Source: Oscillospiraceae bacterium
GTDB lineage: Bacteria; Bacillota; Clostridia; Oscillospirales; Oscillospiraceae
Reading direction: 5' to 3'
NCBI GenBank assembly: GCA_028691385.1
Contig: JAQUZL010000056.1
Coordinates: forward strand, 1 to 11,616
DNA length: 11,616 bases
In this document: piece after piece, positions 1 to 5,445 of the stretch
Numbering within the stretch: the stretch's first letter is position 1
Layout: each line of letters opens with the position of its first letter
Position numbers and translations under genes: made by a program
Notes under the pieces: generated by a model
Told to the model about the DNA's origin: nothing
Seen by the model: only the letters and a program-made list of their open reading frames with translations
Database searches by the model: none

Positions 1-162
1 CTCGAGCTGCTCGGGATCGAGAACCGTGGTGTCGCCCACCAGCCCCAGCAGATGCGCCTGCTGCCCGCGCGACTCGTGAATTTCCAAATGCTGCGCATGA
101 ATCCAGTCCCGCAGCTCGGAAACCTTAGCTTCCGGCGCGTTTTGCTTCAAAATGACAATCAT
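1..162 (-). CDS. aroF: 3-deoxy-7-phosphoheptulonate (DAHP) synthase, N-terminal fragment
   Basis: Only the first 54 codons are in the window; the gene runs off the left end. DAHP synthase condenses phosphoenolpyruvate and erythrose-4-phosphate, the first step of the shikimate pathway to aromatic amino acids, in the cytoplasm. The start MIVILKQNAPEAKVSELRDW, then a HxxESRG segment and a GLVGDT segment, match the small ferredoxin-like N-terminal domain of the class I-beta (Thermotoga/Bacillus-type) enzymes, which carries feedback regulation in that family. The catalytic barrel is outside the window. The ATG at 162 is preceded at 8 nt by AGGAG (171-175) and, further upstream, by a good promoter. 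It diverges from hsp20. Family assignment rests on the N-terminal pattern alone, so a related protein with the same regulatory domain cannot be excluded. Confidence 0.75.
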   Translation of the reverse strand, partial: MIVILKQNAPEAKVSELRDWIHAQHLEIHESRGQQAHLLGLVGDTTVLDPEQLE

Positions 163-184
163 ATGATTCGCTCCTATCTCAAAA

Positions 185-196
185 GTCCCATGGGAC
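185..196. promoter_or_regulatory. 12-bp perfect palindrome in the DAHP synthase leader (candidate operator)
   Basis: GTCCCATGGGAC reads the same on both strands. With the -10 box at 213-218 (minus strand), transcription should start near 206, so the palindrome falls about +11 to +22 of the leader, a common place for a repressor site. It could equally be chance or a small RNA hairpin with no loop. No known regulator is recognised. Confidence 0.35.
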
Positions 197-212
197 ATTA
201 ACGCTTTAACTC

Positions 213-241
213 ATAATAGCGTGAAAGTAATAAAGTGTCAA
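213..241 (-). promoter_or_regulatory. sigma-A promoter for the DAHP synthase gene
   Basis: On the minus strand TTGACA (241-236) is followed by a 17-nt spacer and TATTAT (218-213), a perfect -35 and a 5/6 -10 at ideal spacing. It lies about 50 nt upstream of the ATG at 162. The leader would be only about 45 nt, too short for a T-box or other large riboswitch. Confidence 0.8.
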
Positions 242-260
242 GTGGTATTTTTATGGGTTT

Positions 261-287
261 TTAGCACTCTTTATTGTAGAGTGCTAA
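261..287. promoter_or_regulatory. CIRCE operator (HrcA binding site)
   Basis: TTAGCACTC (261-269), nine bases, then GAGTGCTAA (279-287) is an exact match to the CIRCE inverted repeat bound by the heat-shock repressor HrcA. In Firmicutes this element usually controls the groE and dnaK operons. Here it lies 84 bp upstream of an hsp20 start codon and points to heat induction of that gene. It is also about 20 bp upstream of the divergent DAHP synthase -35 box, which HrcA is less likely to affect. Confidence 0.95.
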
Positions 288-343
288 AATTAACAGTTTC
301 GTCACAGTTTTTGGTAGGATCGTTCATAATTTCCCCGTACAAT
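261..343 (+). promoter_or_regulatory. hsp20 promoter region, exact boxes unclear
   Basis: Two readings are possible. TTAGCA (261-266), an 18-nt spacer and TAAAAT (285-290) would embed the promoter in the CIRCE element, so HrcA would block polymerase directly. Alternatively GTCACA (301-306), 18 nt and CATAAT (325-330), or TACAAT at 338-343 as the -10, would give a shorter leader but leave CIRCE upstream of the promoter, unusual for a repressor site. The first fits HrcA control better; none is a strong consensus match. Confidence 0.4.
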
Positions 344-371
344 AAAGAAAAAAACAAAGGAGCGAACCATT

Positions 372-782
372 ATGTTTAATCTCATTCCTGTGAACCGCAA
401 TAATTCCCTGTTTCGGATGTTCGATGATTTGGAGCAGCAGGTGTTCACGCCGGTCACGTCCGGTTCTTCGTTCCGAACCGATATTTTGGAGAACGAAACC
501 AGCTACATTCTACAGGCGGAGCTGCCCGGCTTCCGCAAGGAGGACATTGCCCTTGACCTCACCGATGGGGTTCTGACCATTGCCGCACAGCGCGCCGAGC
601 CGGAAAACGCGCAGGCCTATCTGCGCCGCGAGCGCAAATATGGCACGTTCAGCCGCAGCTTCAACGTGTCCGGCATTCGCGAGGGCGAAATCACCGCAGC
701 GTTTGAAAATGGCGTTCTGGAGCTGACGCTGCCAAAGCTGGCGCCGGAAACGCCGCCCACCCGCCGCATCGAAATCCAGTGA
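372..782 (+). CDS. Hsp20/alpha-crystallin family small heat-shock protein
   Basis: This 136-residue protein is an ATP-independent holdase chaperone that binds unfolding proteins in the cytoplasm and forms large oligomers. A short N-terminal arm (residues 1-32) is followed by the alpha-crystallin domain (about 33-123), which contains the conserved RRERKYGTFSRSF stretch and the diagnostic FENGVLELTLPK near its end. The C-terminal tail ends in RRIEIQ, giving the I-x-I motif (Ile133, Ile135) that docks on neighbouring subunits. Length is normal for bacterial Hsp20. The start is supported by AAAGGAG (356-362) at 9 nt. A perfect CIRCE element upstream predicts HrcA repression and heat induction. 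The gene appears monocistronic, with palindromes beginning 5 bp after the stop. Similar proteins are named hsp18 or hsp20; no specific symbol is assigned. Confidence 0.95.
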   Translation: MFNLIPVNRNNSLFRMFDDLEQQVFTPVTSGSSFRTDILENETSYILQAELPGFRKEDIALDLTDGVLTIAAQRAEPENAQAYLRRERKYGTFSRSFNVSGIREGEITAAFENGVLELTLPKLAPETPPTRRIEIQ

Positions 783-787
783 CGCAA

Positions 788-815
788 AATCCCGCAGGCA
801 CGTGCCTGCGGGATT
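788..815. repeat. 28-bp perfect palindrome after hsp20
   Basis: The arm AATCCCGCAGGCAC meets its own reverse complement with no spacer. It begins 5 bp after the hsp20 stop. No T-tract follows on the plus strand, so it is a poor intrinsic terminator on its own, but it would make a stable 3' hairpin that could protect the mRNA. Its 12-bp stem AATCCCGCAGGC recurs exactly in the terminator at 1024-1053. Confidence 0.85.
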
Positions 816-819
816 AACT

Positions 820-850
820 GTCCCCAAAGCGGCTTCGCCGCTTTGGGGAC
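820..850. repeat. strong hairpin, 14-bp arms
   Basis: GTCCCCAAAGCGGC pairs with its complement across a 3-nt TTC loop. It lies 4 bp beyond the preceding palindrome and has no T-tract on either side (ACAAAGG follows on the plus strand), so it is probably not a terminator in its own right. Confidence 0.8.
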
Positions 851-858
851 AAAGGATG

Positions 859-908
859 CACGCAAGCTGCACCTCGATTCTTTCAGAAAAGTCGGCGCAG
901 CTTGCGTG
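859..908. repeat. inverted repeat, 12-bp arms CACGCAAGCTGC / GCAGCTTGCGTG
   Basis: Perfect 12-bp arms at 859-870 and 897-908 enclose 26 bp. The right arm overlaps the 13-nt sequence that recurs at 4337-4349, which hints at a dispersed repeat family in this genome. Confidence 0.7.
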
Positions 909-983
909 TAAAGAGTCATTTTCGAGGCGCATGTCCCCGAAAATGACGGATTTAGATTTTATTCCGCCATTGCGATGGCGGAA

Positions 984-1016
984 CTCTGCGAGGCCGCTTG
1001 CCCCGGAGGTTTTTTG
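984..1016 (+). terminator. possible imperfect terminator hairpin with T6 tail
   Basis: CTCTGCGAG can pair with CTTGC-CCC-GGAG across a GCCG loop, allowing two G-U pairs and a 3-nt bulge, and is followed by GTTTTTTG. It would stop plus-strand transcription from hsp20 just before the better terminator at 1024-1053. The pairing is imperfect, so this is a weak call. Confidence 0.35.
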
Positions 1017-1023
1017 ACAAGTG

Positions 1024-1057
1024 AAATCCCGCAGGCCTTCGCCTGCGGGATTTTTTT
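1024..1057 (+). terminator. intrinsic terminator for hsp20
   Basis: AAATCCCGCAGGC (1024-1036), loop CTTC, then the complementary arm (1041-1053) running into seven T residues ending at 1057: a classical Rho-independent terminator on the plus strand. On the minus strand the same stem sits immediately after the cls stop codon, but the tract there is only TTTCAC, so termination of cls would be weaker. Confidence 0.85.
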
Positions 1058-2591
1058 ACATAAGGGGCGCAAAGGTGCGCAGCACGGCAAGCCACAGCTT
1101 TTTCACCGCCGTCATGCGCCCGAGGGGGCTTTCCTGCATCTGCTGGCTCTGCTGCTCGGTGTGCAAAAAGTCGCGCTTCACCGCGTCCACCGCGCCGCAG
1201 CCGTAAAGCCACGCCGCGCACTCCAGATGCAGGTACAAGCTGCGATAGTCCAGATTGATCGTGCCGACCACCGCGTATTCATCGTCGCAGACCATGGTTT
1301 TCGCGTGGATAAAGCCGGGGGTATACTCGAAAATCTTCACGCCCGCGTCCAGCAGCGGCTTATAATACGACCGCGTCAGGAAAAACACGATTTTTTTATC
1401 CGGCACATGGGGCGTGATGATGCGCACATCCACGCCGCTTTTCGCCGCCATTTGCAGCGCGGTCACCGTTTCGTTGTCCACAATGAGATAGGGCGTGGTG
1501 ATGTACACATAGCGCTTGGCGCGGTGAATCATGTTGAGATAGACCGTTTCGCCCACCAGCTCGTCGTCCATGGGAATGTCGGAATAGGGCTGCACATAGC
1601 CGTCCGACGGCGTCTGCGCGAGCTGCGCGGCAGGCGGCGCAAACGGGACAAAGGCTTCCTTTTCACCGGTGGTGAGATCCCACAGCGCCAAAAACTGCAC
1701 CGTCAAGCTCCATGCCGCCGCGCCATGCAGGCCGATGGCGGTATCCTTCCAGTGGCCGTGCTTCACGATGGCGTTGATGTACTCGTCGGCCAGATTCACG
1801 CCGCCGGTGAAGGCGGTGACGCCGTCCACCACACAGATTTTGCGGTGATCGCGGTTATTAAACCTGGGCGAGAGGATGGTGTTGAACCGGTTGAAGGCGG
1901 TCGCCCGCAGTCCCCTTTTCTGCAACTGCCGATCATACTTGCGCGGCAGGGTGAAAAGGCATCCCAAATCGTCGTACATCACCCGCACATCCACGCCGGA
2001 GGCGGCCTTGCGCTCCAAAATCTCCAGAATGGTGTTCCACATGACGCCCTCTTCCACGATGAAATACTCGAGGAAGATATACTTCTCGGCGCGCTCCAGC
2101 GCCTGACACATCGCCGGGAAAAAGTCGTCTCCCAAGGGATAATAGGTCACGGCGGTATGGTCATAGGGGTGGCAGTGGGCAGCGCCGGAAAGATAGCGCG
2201 ACTGCAGCGCGGCCTCCGGCGCGGATTGTGCCAGCGTCTGGGCGGCGTTTGGCACAAGCTCCATGGCGGCGCTTGCTTCCGCGCCGATGAAGCTTGCCAT
2301 ATGCCGCAGGCGGTGGCCGTGACGGCTAAAGCCGAACATCAGATACAACAGACCGCCGAAAATGGGCAGCAGCATAATCGGAATGAGCCACGCGATTTTA
2401 TAAGCGGGGTTCGAATTCCCGTTGAGAATATGCGCCACCGCCAAAACGGTGATGATGGCGCATAAAAGGTAAAAGTAGGAAAACTTGTCCCGGAAAAAGC
2501 CGAACATCATGACCAGCGCCGCCACCTGCAAGGTGACAAACAGTGCAATGTAGAGCACCCGGCCAAAGATAATTTGAATGTGTTTTTTCAT
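1056..2591 (-). CDS. cls: cardiolipin synthase (phospholipase D family)
   Basis: This 511-residue membrane enzyme makes cardiolipin, usually from two phosphatidylglycerol molecules with release of glycerol. Three hydrophobic segments occupy about residues 7-33, 37-56 and 63-87, the N-terminal membrane anchor of bacterial Cls. Two phospholipase D modules follow, each with an intact HxKx4D motif: His249/Lys251/Asp256 in NNRDHRKICVVDG and His429/Lys431/Asp436 in FIHAKTMVCDD, each followed by a Gly/Asn-containing loop (GGVN, GTIN). The C-terminal KKLWLAVLRTFAPLM is typical of the family. Length is normal. The start at 2591 has a G-rich but imperfect ribosome binding site (GGGGGGACGG). It lies 23 bp downstream of mntP and is probably co-transcribed with it. 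The stop overlaps the T-tract of the hsp20 terminator. Confidence 0.95.
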   Translation of the reverse strand: MKKHIQIIFGRVLYIALFVTLQVAALVMMFGFFRDKFSYFYLLCAIITVLAVAHILNGNSNPAYKIAWLIPIMLLPIFGGLLYLMFGFSRHGHRLRHMASFIGAEASAAMELVPNAAQTLAQSAPEAALQSRYLSGAAHCHPYDHTAVTYYPLGDDFFPAMCQALERAEKYIFLEYFIVEEGVMWNTILEILERKAASGVDVRVMYDDLGCLFTLPRKYDRQLQKRGLRATAFNRFNTILSPRFNNRDHRKICVVDGVTAFTGGVNLADEYINAIVKHGHWKDTAIGLHGAAAWSLTVQFLALWDLTTGEKEAFVPFAPPAAQLAQTPSDGYVQPYSDIPMDDELVGETVYLNMIHRAKRYVYITTPYLIVDNETVTALQMAAKSGVDVRIITPHVPDKKIVFFLTRSYYKPLLDAGVKIFEYTPGFIHAKTMVCDDEYAVVGTINLDYRSLYLHLECAAWLYGCGAVDAVKRDFLHTEQQSQQMQESPLGRMTAVKKLWLAVLRTFAPLM

Positions 2592-2614
2592 TTCCGTCCC
2601 CCCACGGTGATTTT

Positions 2615-3202
2615 TTACAGGATTCCGAAGTGCTCCAGTAAAATCTTGACGCCGATGAGAATCAGCACCGCGCCGCCCGCGACGGCGGCCTTTTTCTGAA
2701 AGCGCGCGCCAAACACGCCGCCCACCAGCACGCCCATGGCGCTGATGGCTGCGGTGACCACGCCGATCACCGCCACGCCGAACACCGTGTTGGCAAATTG
2801 GCCGGCATGGAGCACATGCACCGGCACGCAGGAGATGGTGACGCCGACAGCCAGCGCGTCAATGCTGGTGGCGACCGCCAAAAGGAACATTTCCCGCGCG
2901 GAAATGCCCCCGTCCGCCGTTTCCTCGCCACCAAACATTGCCTCGCGAATCATGTTGCCGCCGATGAGCAGCAGCAGGCCGAAGGCGATCCACGCCGCCG
3001 CCGCGCCGAAAAACCGCTCGAACCGACTGCCCAGCAGATAGCCCAGCATGGGCATGAGCGCCTGAAAACCGCCAAACCAAACCGCGCAGACCACGGCGGT
3101 TTTGCCCGCGCCGTGCTTTGTGGCAAGTCCCTTGCAAATTGACACGGCAAAGGCGTCCATCGCCAGTCCTGCCGCCAACAATAAAAGCGTAATAAAATCC
3201 AT
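2615..3202 (-). CDS. mntP: manganese efflux pump MntP
   Basis: This 195-residue integral membrane protein belongs to the MntP (formerly DUF204/YebN) family, which exports Mn(II) and protects against manganese excess. About six membrane segments are visible, arranged as two related halves. The repeated signature occurs as AGLAMDAFAVSICKG (Asp16) and ATSIDALAVGVTI (Asp115); these intramembrane acidic residues are needed for transport in the E. coli protein. The start at 3202 has a good GGGAGG ribosome binding site 7 nt upstream. It is first in a probable operon with cls. Its promoter is close and the leader short (about 20-25 nt), so there is no room for the yybP-ykoY manganese riboswitch that often precedes this family; any metal control must act at the DNA level. 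Confidence 0.95.
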   Translation of the reverse strand: MDFITLLLLAAGLAMDAFAVSICKGLATKHGAGKTAVVCAVWFGGFQALMPMLGYLLGSRFERFFGAAAAWIAFGLLLLIGGNMIREAMFGGEETADGGISAREMFLLAVATSIDALAVGVTISCVPVHVLHAGQFANTVFGVAVIGVVTAAISAMGVLVGGVFGARFQKKAAVAGGAVLILIGVKILLEHFGIL

Positions 3203-3227
3203 TTTTCATCCTCCCACAGCAAAATTT

Positions 3228-3256
3228 ACTCTATCACACCACCCGCGCAAAGTCAA
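3228..3256 (-). promoter_or_regulatory. sigma-A promoter for mntP-cls
   Basis: On the minus strand TTGACT (3256-3251), a 17-nt spacer and TAGAGT (3233-3228). The -35 matches 5/6 and the -10 4/6 at ideal spacing, 26 nt upstream of the mntP ATG. Confidence 0.7.
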
Positions 3257-3275
3257 CGCGCAGGCGGTTGCGCGG
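3243..3275. promoter_or_regulatory. inverted repeat between divergent promoters (candidate shared operator)
   Basis: CCGCGCAA (3243-3250) and TTGCGCGG (3268-3275) are perfect 8-bp arms 17 bp apart. The left arm lies in the mntP spacer next to its -35, and the right arm covers the -35 of the divergent DUF554 gene. A dimeric regulator could act on both promoters from here. It does not resemble the AT-rich MntR or Fur boxes. Confidence 0.4.
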
Positions 3276-3296
3276 CCGGGCAAGCTGTGCTACAAT
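3268..3296 (+). promoter_or_regulatory. extended -10 promoter for the DUF554 gene pair
   Basis: TGCTACAAT (3288-3296) gives an extended -10 (TG-n-TACAAT, 5/6 in the hexamer) and TTGCGC (3268-3273) is a weak -35 at 17 nt. It stands 37 bp upstream of the chosen start at 3334, back to back with the mntP promoter. Confidence 0.6.
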
Positions 3297-3333
3297 AACA
3301 AAGAATCAACATTTTTTCCCGGGAGGAATGTCC

Positions 3334-4014
3334 ATGATGCTCGGAACGCTGGTCAACACAGGCGCGATCGCCTGCGGCAGTGTGCTCGGCAGTCTGCTGA
3401 AAAAGGGAATCAAGGCGCAATACCAAGCTGCGCTTTACACTGCCATGGGGCTTGCCGCCGCGGGACTTGGCGTGAACGCCATTGTGCAGAACATGCCTAA
3501 ATCCACCTTTCCGGTGCTGTTTATTTTGAGCCTTGCGCTGGGCAGTCTTGTGGGCGCTGCGGCGGATTTGGACGGGCGATATGCCCGGGTATCGGCGCAT
3601 CTGCCGGGCAAAAACCTCGGGCAGGGGCTTTGCACGGGGGTGCTGCTGTTCTGCATCGGTACTTTGTCCATTCTCGGCCCCATCCAGAGCGCGCTCTATG
3701 GTGACAACACTTACCTGTTCACCAATGCCACGCTGGATTTTGTCACCTCCACGGTGCTCGCCTCCACCTATGGCATTGGCATGGGGCTTGCCGCGCCGAT
3801 CCTGTTTTTGTGGCAGGGCGGCATCTATCTGCTCGCAGGCGTGCTTTCGCCGTTCCTCACCGACGCGCTGATGGTGGAGGTGTCCATCGTGGGCGGATTT
3901 CTCATTCTCAGCTCCGGCCTTAGCATTTTGAACATCAAGGACTGCAAAACGCTCAACCTGCTGCCGTCGCTGCTGGTGCCGCCGGTCTATTTCGCGCTGC
4001 GGCTGCTGTTTTAA
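3334..4014 (+). CDS. DUF554 family integral membrane protein (YqgA/YdfK-like)
   Basis: The start MMLGTLVNTGAIACGSVLGS, the motif FCIGTLSILGPIQSAL and the later VLASTYGIGMGLAAPILFLWQGG are hallmarks of DUF554, a family of multi-spanning inner membrane proteins whose transported substrate, if any, is not established. The 226-residue product has about six or seven hydrophobic segments and normal family length. Three in-frame ATGs lie at 3328, 3334 and 3337; GGGAGG at 3321-3326 is only 1 nt from the first, 7 nt from the second and 10 nt from the third, so 3334 is preferred. It is followed after 12 bp by a small membrane protein gene and diverges from mntP, but a link to manganese is only speculation from position. 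Confidence 0.85.
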   Translation: MMLGTLVNTGAIACGSVLGSLLKKGIKAQYQAALYTAMGLAAAGLGVNAIVQNMPKSTFPVLFILSLALGSLVGAAADLDGRYARVSAHLPGKNLGQGLCTGVLLFCIGTLSILGPIQSALYGDNTYLFTNATLDFVTSTVLASTYGIGMGLAAPILFLWQGGIYLLAGVLSPFLTDALMVEVSIVGGFLILSSGLSILNIKDCKTLNLLPSLLVPPVYFALRLLF

Positions 4015-4026
4015 CGGAGGGATTTT

Positions 4027-4329
4027 ATGGAAGTTTTTTCCGCATGGCTGCATCTGACCGCCACAAGTCAAACCACCGCCATCATTGTGGCGGGACTAAG
4101 CGCGGTCTTTTTTGCCGTGGGCGCGGCGTTGCAGCTCTGCGCGGCGGGCAAGACGCGCATCGTTGTCCCCTGCGCCATGGCGGTGGTTCTGTTGGCGGCA
4201 GTTTTTTTGCTCCATAGCCCACGGATTCTGTTTTCTCTTGCCGGCGCGTTTCTGGGCGGTCTGGACGAATGCGCACTGGCCGGCAGTCTGCTCATAGAGC
4301 TTTTGCGCTTGGTGCGCCGAAAAAAATAA
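4027..4329 (+). CDS. small membrane protein of unknown function
   Basis: I do not recognise this 100-residue protein. It is mostly hydrophobic, with three likely membrane segments at about residues 17-39, 44-62 and 66-91, the last containing the acidic pair Asp80/Glu81 (GGLDECALAG). It ends in a basic tail, RLVRRKK, which suggests a cytoplasmic C-terminus. It has a strong ribosome binding site (CGGAGG, 6 nt before the ATG), lies 12 bp after the DUF554 gene and shares its promoter, so the two are probably co-expressed and may act together. A strong terminator follows about 70 bp downstream. The good start signals and coding-like composition support a real gene. Confidence 0.75.
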   Translation: MEVFSAWLHLTATSQTTAIIVAGLSAVFFAVGAALQLCAAGKTRIVVPCAMAVVLLAAVFLLHSPRILFSLAGAFLGGLDECALAGSLLIELLRLVRRKK

Positions 4330-4336
4330 CTGGGCA

Positions 4337-4351
4337 GGCGCAGCTTGCGCC
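4337..4351. repeat. short hairpin containing a 13-nt sequence shared with 894-906
   Basis: GGCGCA-GCT-TGCGCC forms a 6-bp stem with a 3-nt loop just after the 100-residue membrane protein gene. Its first 13 bases also occur in the hairpin-rich segment behind hsp20. There is no T-tract. Confidence 0.4.
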
Positions 4352-4396
4352 CCGGAGCATTGCGTAGCTTTCGGCGAAAACCGTGCGCCGCGCAGC

Positions 4397-4438
4397 AAAA
4401 AAGCCACAGAAAAGCAGCCGCTTTTCCGTGGCTTTTTT
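4397..4438. terminator. strong bidirectional terminator
   Basis: A6 then GCCAC, one mismatch, GAAAAGC, loop AGCC, GCTTTTC, GTGGC and T6: an 18-bp stem with one mismatch, flanked by A and T tracts so it works on both strands. It ends the plus-strand DUF554 pair and could also stop read-through from the minus-strand gyrB-tatD run. Confidence 0.9.
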
Positions 4439-4677
4439 GTTTGCACAGATGGCTGGCAAGCCCCGCCCATGGATAGAACGGTTACCATAATCTGTGCACA
4501 AGCCAAACAAATTTTTCGAAATGACTCACATATCCACAGTCTTTTCCACAAAGTTTCCCTCATTTTTTCAACAAACCTGTCGAATTTTGTCCCTTTGACG
4601 CAAGCGATTATGAGAAACTTGCCCCCACGCGCCAGGCGCTGACGCATGGCGCGGCAATTCCCGCTGCCGGGATGCAG
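4439..4677. other. AT-rich convergent intergenic region
   Basis: No gene is supported between the terminator and the tatD stop codon. An inverted repeat (TGCACAGAT 4442-4450 and ATCTGTGCA 4490-4498) is followed by a T/A-rich stretch (about 4505-4595) holding DnaA-box-like sequences. Closer to tatD are an imperfect GC-rich repeat, CGCGCCA (4628-4634) with TGGCGCG (4647-4653), and a 5-bp hairpin near 4659-4672. The last two lack T-tracts, so tatD has no obvious terminator of its own nearby. Confidence 0.5.
4493..4550. promoter_or_regulatory. cluster of three near-consensus DnaA boxes
   Basis: Each differs by one base from TTATNCACA: TTGTGCACA on the minus strand (4501-4493), ATATCCACA (4530-4538) and TTTTCCACA (4542-4550), the last two in tandem 3 bp apart. 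They sit in AT-rich DNA within about 6 kb of the gyrase genes. They may be a secondary DnaA-titrating or regulatory site; a true origin usually adjoins dnaA, which is not in this window. Confidence 0.35.

Positions 4678-5434
<757 letters not shown>

Positions 5435-5445
<11 letters not shown>

Larger units (their letters stand above)
816..1023. repeat. hairpin-rich non-coding segment between two copies of the same palindrome
   Basis: No supported gene lies here; the open frames across it lack ribosome binding sites and any recognisable protein. It holds a run of inverted repeats: 820-850 (14-bp arms, TTC loop), 859-870 with 897-908 (12-bp arms), 915-924 with 938-947 (10-bp arms GTCATTTTCG), 962-970 with 975-983 (9-bp arms, TGCG loop), and a possible imperfect terminator hairpin at 984-1016. 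This density suggests an intergenic repeat element or a structured RNA tail rather than ordinary spacer. A 13-nt piece, GGCGCAGCTTGCG (894-906), recurs at 4337-4349. Confidence 0.6.

Noticed and set aside
163..212. T-box or other amino-acid leader before the DAHP synthase gene
   Set aside because: The promoter leaves a leader of about 45 nt, too short, and there is no T-box sequence or terminator.
802..1017. Small open frame inside the hairpin-rich region
   Set aside because: It crosses several perfect palindromes, has no ribosome binding site and no recognisable protein, so the frame is accidental.
975..2465. Long plus-strand open frame of 496 codons opposite cls
   Set aside because: It lies antisense to a clear cardiolipin synthase with two intact HKD motifs; composition is His/Arg/Gln-rich low-information sequence, with no family signature or ribosome binding site. 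It is a by-product of GC-rich codon use.
3203..3330. yybP-ykoY manganese riboswitch upstream of mntP
   Set aside because: The leader predicted from the promoter at 3228-3256 is only about 20-25 nt, and the conserved riboswitch segments are not present.
3268..3333. Upstream extension of the DUF554 gene to an ATG at 3268 or 3328
   Set aside because: An ATG at 3268 would lie in the promoter -35 and add residues not seen in the family; the ATG at 3328 is only 1 nt from the GGGAGG site. 3334 has proper spacing.
4096..4647. Minus-strand open frame of 183 codons across the tatD-downstream region
   Set aside because: No ribosome binding site, crosses the strong bidirectional terminator and runs antisense to the better-supported 100-residue membrane protein gene.
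4439..4677. Chromosomal origin oriC
   Set aside because: The DnaA boxes are imperfect and few, and neither dnaA nor rpmH adjoins; gyrB at the right edge suggests the origin lies beyond the window. Kept only as a DnaA-site finding.
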